Below, piece by piece: positions 23,701-35,700 of a DNA stretch of 64,000 nucleotides; positions within the stretch are counted from its first letter, which is position 1; the number at the start of each line of letters is the position of its first letter. The stretch spans positions 19,126,386 through 19,190,385 of the forward strand of contig OZ026839.1 in assembly GCA_964023205.1 (NCBI GenBank). Direction: 5' to 3'. The notes under the pieces are model-generated. The model had not been told where the DNA came from. It saw only the letters and a program-made list of their open reading frames with translations, and did no database searches. The position numbers and the translations under genes are program-made. Source of the DNA: Lutraria lutraria. Taxonomy: Eukaryota > Mollusca > Bivalvia > Venerida > Mactridae.

Positions 23701-26700
23701 GGTAATTGTTAATTTTTTCAGTTATCCCCCATTCTTTATATAGCAGTATAAAGTACCTTAATTAAGTCGCTCATATTGTTTATATGTCTGTATATAAAGA
23801 TGTTACACCTTATCCGTCTAATCGTAGCTTAATGGTCTTTATTAATACTCTTGGTACACGTGAATATACAAATTTCCCTTCAACATATGAGAAGTAAATT
23901 AGTAATGTAACTACATGTATTTAGCGATCACGTACTTCATTATAAGTGCGAGTCATTTTCTTCTGTCACAGTATTCCAGCATCAAAACTTGGAAACTTTA
24001 GCCTTGTTTTTATTGAATTACCATGATCCATACATTCTGTGTACATTTTGTATATATCACATGTTTTGTTATACCCCCACAAACTAAGTTTGAGAGGGGG
24101 TATATAGGAGTCACACTGTTTTTGTTCTTGCTTTATTATTAGAAAAAACGTTTGTATAAAGATATGTATGAACACCCTTCTATGTTTAAATTTAATAATT
24201 ACTTATGATCATTACAAACAAAACAAATTGTCACTTAGTCTGTGTGCATAAAATAATTAAGCTCATATGATAAGAAATCCGATTTTTAATACTACGTGTA
24301 CAATATGTTAAGATCAAACCATTGCGAGTTTCTGTTATGTTCATTCCATTGTATGTATATATCATGACTTTTTGTGTTTCACTCAAATATAATAACTTGA
24401 CTACTTTTGTAAATATGCAAATGATCTATATTATTATTATCAGGGTGCAAAAAACCGACAATTTGCCGGTCTAGACCGAATTTCAACGCCTCGGACCGAT
24501 TTGAGCAGCAGAAATGGGTTTAAAAATCGGTCTATAAATGAGCTATAAATTTCATAAAATTCAGTCCAAATTGCATTGTACTTGCAAAAATGTCACAAAC
24601 CTTCCTGTATATTGTTCGAACCATTCTAATTACTCCCCAATAAACACGTCAAGATGCCTGCAGCGATCTTTTGTTAATCCGATCGATGGTAATTAGGACA
24701 AACACGTGGTCACATGTAAACTGGTTCTCATTGACTTGTCTGTACTTCGGTGTACAGCAACGTGGAACGGGAACCAGTTTATGTTTACATGCAGACAATT
24801 TTACTCGTTTAACTCTAGAACAGTTCTGAAACCTAATCGAACACGCAAGAGATTTATTTACATGAACACCGGCTGCATGGAGTTGTCTCCCGCGACGATC
24901 TTCAAATCTGTACTTAAAGGTGGGGTACATTTGCGCCCCATAATGGGGGTGGGGGTTGGGTGGGGGTGGGGCAACTCTTGGACCGATTTTGATTTCAACT
25001 TTTATGCACCCTGATTATTAGATGATATTCTTTCTGATGCAGACAATGTAGGCTATGTACTTAGTACATGTCTGACTGAAGTATCTATTCTGTTATGTTT
25101 TGTATATGTTTCAATTTCATTGACAATACATGCATGAAAATAAAGTTTATTCGAACTGAACCTAATTTGCTTTGTGTTTTCTTCATGTGCTCTTCAAATT
25201 ACTTCAATTAATGTTTTTTAAAGGAAAAATACTTGTGTTGACAACCAAATCACATCGACAATTGAACTTCTACAAGCTACATCTAGCTACACATGCATAG
25301 CACACGTACAACATGTGATGATGATAATTATACAATGTATACATGTCTCATGATGTCTGTCACATAATATACGCATAATAAGTTCACACAAAGAAAAGTG
25401 CAAGCAAGTACAATTCATGTTTAATCATTACAAATTGCGTGTGTGCATTTCAAATAATTGATAATATACTTAGATTTCAAACAAATTCTAATCTTTATAC
25501 ATATAGATGATTTCTATGAGATGATGATCACAATATAAGTTATTCGTAAAAAACTAAGGGAAGTAACTCTGCACCAAGGTTAATGAAAGTAGAGAAAAAG
25601 TTAAATAATATCATTTTAAAACAAAATTATCATTTGAAATTTTGCCATATGGTTATATTATTATATACTCAACAAAAAAAGAAATTTTACATAGTTTAGG
25701 TAAGATTCCCATTGACGCAACTTTAGTTGACTGTGTATTCACCTAAAGGTCCCGTGCATTGAATAAATTAGTGGTATGATATGCAGTGGACTGCAGCCGA
25801 CACAGTTCGTTCAAGAAATTAACAGTTTATGCAAACAGTTGACCAACAAGAGGGCCAAGATGGCCCTATATTGCTCACATGACAATCACTGTTCACTCAT
25901 TAAAACATTGTTTTGAACCGGTGACCTAGTTTTTGACCCCAGACGACCTATGTTCGAATTGTCTCACATATCATTAAGACAAACAGTCTGACTAGGTTTG
26001 GTGAAGATACGATCAAAATTTGACATCTACAGTGTTAATAAAGTTTTCCTAAGATTTGACCTTGTGACCTGGTTTTTGACCCTAGGTGACCCATATTTGA
26101 ACTTGTCCTTAATATCATTAAGACAAACAATCTGACAATGTTTGGCCAAGATCCAATCAAAACCATGACATTTAGAGCTTTTACAAGATTTTTACCTAAG
26201 ATTTGACCTTGTGACCCAGTTTTTGAACCCGGCTGACCCATGTTCATCCTTGACCCACATATCATTGAGGCAAACATTTTGACAAGGTTTGGTGAAGATC
26301 CAATTAAAACTGTGACATCTACAGTGTTAACAAAGTTTTCCTAAGATTTGACCTGGTGACCTAGTTATTGACCCCAGATGACCCATATTTATACTTGACC
26401 GTTATATCATTAAAACAAACGATTTGACAAAGTTTGGTGAAGATCCAATAATAACTGTGAAATCTACAGTGTTAACATGGTTTTTCATAAGATTTGACCT
26501 AGCGACCTAGTTTTTGACCCAAGATGACCCATGTTCGAACTCGTCCAAGATATTATGAAGACAAACATTCTAACAAGGTTTCATGATCATCCAATCAAAA
26601 CAGTGACTTCTAGAGTGTTCACAAGGTTTTCCAGCAATTTTCCCTAGTGACCTAATTTTACTACAGAAATTACCCATTTTCAAACTTGACCTACATATTA

Positions 26701-29700
26701 TTAAAATAAACATTCTGACAAAGTTTCATGAAGATACAGTCAAAACAGTGATTTCTAAAGTGTTCACAAGGTTTTCCCTTATTTGGCACTGGTGACCTAG
26801 TTTTTGACCCCAAATGGCCCAATATCGAACTTGTCCGAGATTTTGTTGATATTAACGTTCTGACCCAGTTTTGCTAAAATTGAGCCAAAAATGTGGCCCC
26901 TAGTGTGGTCACAACATAAAGTTTGACGACGCACGACGCCGGACGCACGACGGAGAGTGATCCTAATAGCTCACTTTGTCACTTTGTGACATGTGAGCTA
27001 AAAATGCAACAGTAAATAAGCTCTTATTTTAATTCAAAGGGGAGTATTTTGAAACATATCAATGTTTGACTCAAACTGCATTAATCAGGTTTAGACATTT
27101 TCAGTATCAAACTTGTTTTTCTTTACAACAATACGTGTATTGATGTTTACAACATTAAAACAGGTCAACAGCCCATGAACGGATAGTTTGAATACCCATA
27201 ATGCTGTTTTTAAAAAATCAGTTATTCCCCTTTCCGTTCAGTAATTCTGAGTTGTTTTCCCTGGAATTCTTCAACGGGATGGACAGTTAAAATGTCACGA
27301 TGTCTGTCCTTGGTTATTTCTTTAATGAGCATTAATAAAGATGAAAAATCACCAAACACGAAACCGATTAATTTATTATATCTACGTTTCACCGCATTGG
27401 CTTCTTCAGGATAATAAATAAATGAATAAATAATTTTTTTTTTTTTAATGAGCATTGAAATATCAATACATGTACATGTATAATGTAAAGTATATTTGAT
27501 AATTAAAAGTATTCTGTAACTAGGTTAATGAAAATTAAAAAAAGTTGAATAAAATCTTTTAAGACAAAACTATCCTCTGAAATTTTGCAGTATGATCGAT
27601 TATTGTATTGACAAAGAAAACAATTCACACACACCACATAAGCGTATCTGTCTAACTATCACAGTTAGATTTCGGTTATGAAGTTAGATTTTGGTTAGAT
27701 TTCAGTAAATGTTAGATTTCGGTTTTCCCAAACACATTAACATTCTGACCCAGTTTTGCAAAAATTGAGCTAAAAATGTGGCCCCTAGTGTTTTTAAGTT
27801 TGACGCAGCACGCCACATGACGCCGGACAAAGACTGATCACAAAAGCTCATCATGAGCACAAGTGCTCATGTGAGCTAAAAACAGGAAAATAATTAAGAC
27901 ATTAAAAAGATCCATTAATGAATGATTCTGAGTTGAATGACACAGATAATTGGCTTTTGAAGGATTCATGATAGAAAAAAACCCAGAGATAATGGTAAGC
28001 TAAAAACGTTGGGAGGATGATAGCTGGAAGCCATTCATACATACAGCTTGTCATAGGGCAAGTACAGGTTAACTCAGATATTGTTAACAATAAGATATGG
28101 TGAAGATCAGATTTAGTAAAGAATTAGATAAAGTAAAGACAATGTATATGGTACAACTTTCTTATTTACAGGGATTTCATGTCACACTAACAGAAAGGGC
28201 AATTTGGTGACTTTTGCTGTTTTAACTGTGGAGGTAGACCCCAGGCAAACATCTAGGTAGAACCACCCTTCTGTCATAAGCTGCCAGGACAGCTTCTTCG
28301 CATATGAATTTTGTGCAGTCTAGGGTGGGATGAGAACTCAGAGATGAGGGATAGGTGATTGCTAATTAAAGACCACAATCACTTGACCATAGTGGCCAAT
28401 GCATCTTTCAATGTGTGATTTTTATTTCAAGATATGTGATTCTTGCAAATTAAGAACTAGGTGTATTGTAAAATACAAACAATATAAATGTATATTCATA
28501 TCAGTTTTAATATTTCTCCAGTGTGGTAAGTTAAAACCAAGGGTGATAAGTTGAATACAGTCAAATATGTAAACCATGTTCACCTGACAATAGCAACAAA
28601 TAATTCATTTGCTGAATTTATAATTAGAAAATTTAAATAACAGAATAAAAACGCTATTACATAAGCTTATCTAAATTCTTAAAACAAAACTAGTCAAACC
28701 TGTGAACAAATGCCACTCTTTGGAAAGACAAAATGTGGTCTTTATTGACAGGTGACTTTTATTTCAAGGCCAGTTTGTTCTAAAAAATCAATGACCACAA
28801 ACACAGGTTTGATTGTAATTCACACTGGAAAAAATTAGCTTAATGTCAGCATTTTCTATATACCAGTCATTGTGCAGAAATTTTTATTACAGGTACAAGT
28901 CAATGAAACATTTCAGATATTGATAATTTTTCCAAATTTGACAAAAAATGCCTACATAAGAAGACGAAATTACATGCATGAAATTTTAGTCAATTATCAT
29001 AGTTTGATCAGTAACGGTAACAAATTTAATGCACCCGTTTGAAATACTTTTTTACAACCTTTTATTATAAACCAAAATTATGTTCTTTAAATACAGATAA
29101 ATAATAAATTTAAATATGTTTTACTTTTTCTCACACATGTGAATTAATGGTAATTAAGAATCATATAAAACTGCATTAGTGCAAAAATTCCCTATTTCAG
29201 AGCAAAATGACACGCTTTTCTCCTAATTCGGTCAGTACCTGTACCTTTCCTATAGTGAGGGAAAATATTCCTATTCCCGCAATCTTTACTTAGACAGATT
29301 TGCATTCTGATTTACTCATCTGAATATGGTAAGCACAGATCTTTGATAATATAAATCATTGAGAATGAAGTAATGAATACCTTGTACATAAAGGCTCTCC
29401 ATGGTAGATGAGCCACTGACTTCAACTGAAAATAGTCAACGAGAGAACAAATGTAGACATGGAATATATTCACAACTAAAATATACAAAGCACATGTACT
29501 AACTATAAATCAACGTAATACTACAATAAATTGTCACACATGTTTCAATTAGATAATCATACAAAATGGCTACATGTATATACTAATAAGGGGACATTAC
29601 TCCTGATAAGCATGAGAAGATAATAACAATGAAACCTTACAATAAACACTACAAATAATTAAGTGCATGTAAACAACAATGTTTACTTTTTTTCATATTT

Positions 29701-32700
29701 TACTAAATTGATTTAGACAATACAGCTGAATTGAAACTTAAAATAGCAAATTTCCACCACATGATTAAATTAAAAGAGGATTTTTTTTGGAATAATATAT
29801 GGTATAGATCCAAAAAGGCCCCAACCAGAAAGGACCCTACCAAAAAGGCATTTAGATAAAAGAAAACATATATCAGCCATGATAATGGTTATTGCGCAAA
29901 TAAAAAAATATTTTAATCATATAACAATGGATATAAACCTGGTCCTTTATAGCTCTGACATTGATCTGACATCATTATTGGTAAACTGTCTTAATTTATG
30001 TTAAATTCTAAATATACATAATTGACAGACTTTCAATGTGTTAAAATTTGGATATTTTTTTGTTGTATGTTGTAAATACTTATAAACAGATAATTTCTTT
30101 GTGCTTGTCTTAAAATTTGCGACTGGTGCAAATTCATATGTTCACTTACTTCTACTTATATTTAAATTATGCTTTTTGCGGTAGGGGCATTTTTGTTTTG
30201 GGCCTTTTTAGACTCCACTCAAAAATACAAAAGTTTGTACATCAAGACTTTACTTTTTAACATACAAATACAAACCATCAAATGAAAGTAATCGCTGAGT
30301 TTACAAAATAAGTCACAAATAAAGAAACTAGATATTTCATAAACCAAGAGCAATGGAAATTTTTCATTTTAAAAAGATTGATAAATGTGATTTTTTAATT
30401 CACTTACTTTATAGTTAACAAATAACTGTGGTAACATGAAAAGGAATCCAAAGGCATATACACCTGAAATAAGAGGTACACTGATTTAAATACAATATAA
30501 CATCACTTAAAGCCCAATTCAATACTAGGACCACCTTGTTATGAAGACAACTATTTCAGACTGCTTCAGTTCTTTATTACAACAAAATAATAGGAACACT
30601 TCAGTAAGAAGACCATTTCTCTTGGTTCCCAAAAGCAGTTTTAATATCAACGTTTTAGTACAAGCATCACAGATATGGTGCCAATATGGCACTTAATACA
30701 CTATTGCGTATCACATAATTATCCAGCTTTACTTTATGTAATCTCAATACAAAAGAATGTATATATGCATGTATGTTACCATTAACAAGACTCTGTATAC
30801 ACCATGAATACCAGCTTTTATGTTCCACATAAAACAAGGAATACCCAGCACCACCAACACACAGTGGGTATAACAGATAAGATAAATATTTCATGGCCTG
30901 AAAAAAAAGTAAAAATACAAATGAAATAAGCATAACACTTCAACAAAACAGAATGTATTTTTTTTAGTCATTAAGTGCACTTTTTAACTTATCTACCGAT
31001 TCCAAAGCAATAATGAATTAATTAGGAATGGTTTCCTAATGTGATGTGTGAATCTGAAGCGCAAAACAGAAGTTCATGAAAATTCATGAAAACCAATCCA
31101 ACGGTGAATATCAGACAACATGCGTTATCCGTATATTAGACTAGAATTCAAAACAATAACATCAAACAAGAGGGCCATGATGGCCCTATAAATGCTCACC
31201 AGGAGAAAAGGTCATTTGGAGATGAACATTGTTGAAGTTTTCTATACGAGTCCAAGTAAGATCAAGTGACCCATCTGGGCCGTTTTTTATCCCATGGCCA
31301 TTATATGAACAGATTTAAAAGAGGTCCATTAGACAAAGCTAGATACCAAATATCTTAGCTCTAGGCCTTGTGGTTTTGGAGAAGAAGATTTTTTAAATTT
31401 CCTATATAAGTCTATGTAAAATCAAGTTACCCCCGGGGCGGAGCCAATTTTGACCCCAGGGGAAAAATTTGAACAAACTTTGTAGAGTTCCATTAGACAA
31501 TGCTACATATCAAATATCTCAGCTCTAGGCCCTGTGGTTTCGGACAAGAAGATTTTTAAAGTTTTTTCTATTTGTTGCCATAGCAACCAGTTTTTAATGA
31601 AATTTAATTTTTTGAACAACTTTGAAAGGGGACCACCCAAGGATCATTCCAGCAAAGTTTGGTTGCAATCGGCATAGCGGTGTAGGAGGAGATGTTGTTT
31701 GAAGTAAACATGGACGCCACTTCACAACGAACGACGCACGATGGACGCAGGGCGATCACAAAAGCTCACCCTGAGCACATTCGTGCTCGTGTGAGCTAAA
31801 CAAGAGGGCCAAGATGGCCCTATATCGCTCACATGACAATCACTGTTCACTCATTGTTTTGAACCGGTGACCTAGTTTTTGACCCCAGAGGACCTGTGTT
31901 CGAATTTGTCTCACATATCATTAAGACAAACAGTCTGACTAGGTTTGGTGAAGATACGATCAAAATTTGACATCTACAGTGTTAATAAGGTTTTCCGAAG
32001 ATTTGACCTTGTGACCTGGTTTTTGACCCTAGGTGACCCATTGAACTTGTCCTTAATATCATTAAGACAAACAATCTGACAAGGTTTGGCCAAGATCCAA
32101 TCAAAACCATGACATTTAGAGCTTTTACAAGATTTTTACCTAAGATTTGACCTTGTGACCCAGTTTTTGAACCCGGCTGACCCATGCTCATCCTTGACCC
32201 ACATATCATTGAGGCAAACATTTTGACAAGGTTTGGTGAAGATCCAATTAAAACTGTGACATCTACAGTGTTAACAAAGTTTTCCTAAGATTTGACCTGG
32301 TGACCTAGTTATTGACCCCAGATGACCCATATTTATACTTGACCGTTATATCATTAAAACAAACGATTTGACAAAGTTTGGTGAAGATCCAATAATAACT
32401 GTGAAATCTACAGTGTTAACATGGTTTTTCATAAGATTTGACCTAGCGATCTAGTTTTTAACCCAAGATGACCCATGTTCGAACTCGTCCAAGATATTAT
32501 GAAGACAAACATTCTGACAAGGTTTCATGATCATCCAATCAAAACAGTGACTTCTAGAGTGTTCACAAGGTTTCCCAGCAATTTGCCCTAGTGACCTAAT
32601 TTTACTACAGAAATTACCCATTTTCAAACTTGACCTACATATTATTAAAATAAACATTCTGACAAAGTTTCATGAAGATACAGTCAGAACAGTGATTTCT

Positions 32701-35700
32701 AAAGTGTTCACAAGGTTTTCCCTTATTTGGCCCTGGTGACCTAGTTTTTGACCCCAAATGGCCCAATATCGAACTCGTCCGAGATTTTGTTGATATTAAC
32801 GTTCTGACCCAGTTTTGCTAAAATTGAGCCAAAAATGTGGCCCCTAGTGTGGTCACAACATAAAGTTTGACGACGCACAACCCACACCGCACGATGCCGG
32901 ACGCCGGACGGAGAGTGATCCTAATAGCTCACTTTGTCACTTTGTGACATGTGAGCTAAAAAGCCAACTGACAAACAGCATCTTAACTGTGAAGCATATT
33001 GGCTCACAATATGCAACTTTATCCATTTTGACGATTAATCAGAAGGTAACAAGTGCAGTTGAATCTCATAGTCATTATGTCAAACTCCCTTGCATCAAAG
33101 TTTCTGTGTCATTCTATTATCAGTGGTCCTAATTTGTTGTTCTATTCTCTACATGTTTTACTACACTTACCTCCAATTCACTTATTTCCAACTTTTGTTA
33201 TGTCAAACTATGATTTTATTGTAGTACTTAAAGTTGTTTATGTCAAAATCAGAGTTGATCGGAGTACAACAAATGCTTTCACACCTATCATGATATTCCT
33301 CTCATTGACCTAAAATCTCCATATAAAATGGTGTGACTTTTATTTCTTTATTTGGGTTTAACGCCGTTTTTCAACAATCTTTCAGTTATTTACGACAGCC
33401 AGTTCACTTATTGTAACCGGATTGGCTAAAATCACTAAAAAAACGTTAAATAATATTTTTAAGTTATTTACAAAGATTAAATATCATATAGGCTAATACT
33501 TTAATACCAAGCAACAAAAAAGTCTAACCGAAAGCGCAAAAATAGTGTTTTATTGTGATAAATACTGCACCCCTTCATCAACTTTTCCTTATCAGCATCA
33601 ACCATCTCTAATGTAATGTGCATTGTATTGGTACGATATGATACTATTAATTCGTTAATGACAATAATTTGTTATAAAATCTCTTACTAGACATCAAACC
33701 TGGGCGTGGTTTCAATTATTGAACCATAAACATTTGCGATTTTGATTGGCTATCAAAGTTGAATGGGGTGCGTCAAATTCATTGATTTCATGAGACGATA
33801 ATGATCCGACACTTTAAAGCTTAAAAAAACACAGTAGGTGACATTTTCGAATTAACATTGCCGTCTTATTTGATGACGGATTTCAAAGCGGTTTTCAGTA
33901 TTATGTAGCAAAAATGTTAATCAAGGGAACGTGCCTCAGAATTTTGATATACTTGTTTTCATTTTTTATCAATGGCGTATTACGTAACAAACAGCGGGGT
34001 TCTGGGTACGGAATCTCTTTAAAGTCAAGTATCTAACAAACGGAGGAGGTTATCAAAAATCTGAGGCACGGTTCCCTGCATTATACATATATAGTCATTT
34101 TAAGGCTGTTTGTTGTAATATATTCCTATATACAGAGTAGCTAACGTTGTAACAAAAATTTGTAAATTACGTGCAATATTGGTTTATAGGAGACCAACCA
34201 AATGTAATATTTGTTTCAAATCACTTGCAATGGACTTCATACAGTGGAAACTTGATATCACCAGACACCCACTCCTGATACCTTAACCTGTTTTCCTGGA
34301 TCGTATTCTTACCATTATGTACTTACCTTTCCACTAGGAACTGGCAACTTCTCCACATGTGGAGGAAAATCGACATTGTTGTAAAATTTTCATGGAAGGG
34401 TATAACAGTTAACCTGCCGCGACCGGGAATCCAAACTAGTTCCCTGGGTTACAAATCCAGCGCACTAACCTGTGGACCACAAACGTGGCTTTTTAAGATC
34501 TTGGGACAACCAAACAGGTATTTGATAGTCTATTAAAGTAATGGTAGATAGGACCAACAAATATGCATCATGTATGACCTCGGCTGCAGTGAGTATTCGA
34601 ATAATAGGACACATGTTTAGACTGTAACTTCTTTCATATCAATGTTCAACTAAGAGAGCCTAACACTTACTAATAAATCATCAAGACAAACATTCTGAGC
34701 AACTTTCATCAAGACTAGATAAACAAGAGGGCCAAGATGGCCCTATATTGCTCACATGACAATCACTGTTCACTCATTAAAATATTGTTTTGAACCAGTG
34801 ACCTAGTTTTCGACCCCAGATGACCCATGTTAGAACTTGTCCTACATATAAATAAGACAAACATTCTTACAAAATTTGGTGAAGATCCAATCAAAACCAC
34901 AGCATAGACAAGGTTTTCCTAAGATTTGACCTCGTGACCTAGTTTTTGACCCCAGACGACCTATGTTCGAATTTGTTTTACATATCATTAAGACAAACAT
35001 TCTGACTAGGTTTGGTGAAGATACGAACAAAATTTGACATCTACAGTGTTAATAAGGTTTTCCTAAGATTTGACCTAGCGACCTAGTTTTAGACCCAAGA
35101 TGACCCATGTTCGAACTCGTTCAAGATATTATGAAGACAAACATTCTGACAAGGTTTCATGATCATCCAATCAAAACAGTGACTTCTAGAGTGTTCACAA
35201 GGTTTTCCAGCAATTTGCCCTAGTGACCTAGTTTTTCACCGAAAATGACCCATTATCAAACTTGACCTACATATTATTAAAATAATTATTCTGACAAAGT
35301 TTCATGAAGATCCAGTCAAAACAGTGATTTCTAAAGTGTTCACAAGGTTTTCCCTTATTTGGCCCTGGTGACCTAGTTTTTTACCCAAAATGGCCCAATA
35401 TCAAACTCGTCCGAGATTTTGTTGATATTAACGTTCTGACCCAGTTTTGCTAAAATTGAGCCAAAAATGTGGCCCCTAGTGTGGTCACAACATAAAGTTT
35501 GACGACGCACAACGCACGACACACGACGGAGAGTGATCCTAATAGCTCACTTTGTGACATGTGAGCTAAAAATGTTGTCTCTACAGTGTTATCAAGGTTT
35601 TCCTGTGATTTGACCAGGTGAGCCATGTTCTTACCAGTCTGATATATCATTAAGACAAACTTTCTGACAAGGTGTGGTGAAGATTAAATACTAGAAACCC

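Noticed and set aside
24649..25014. Overlapping open frames on both strands within the hAT-like element
   Set aside because: They share the ACTGGTTCCC palindrome and the G-rich stretch, have no homology I recognise, and the element is far too short for a transposase.
27222..27455. Possible host exon with protein-like composition on the minus strand
   Set aside because: No splice sites or family could be assigned, and it does not fit the CLPTM1L sequence; kept only as an unassigned segment.
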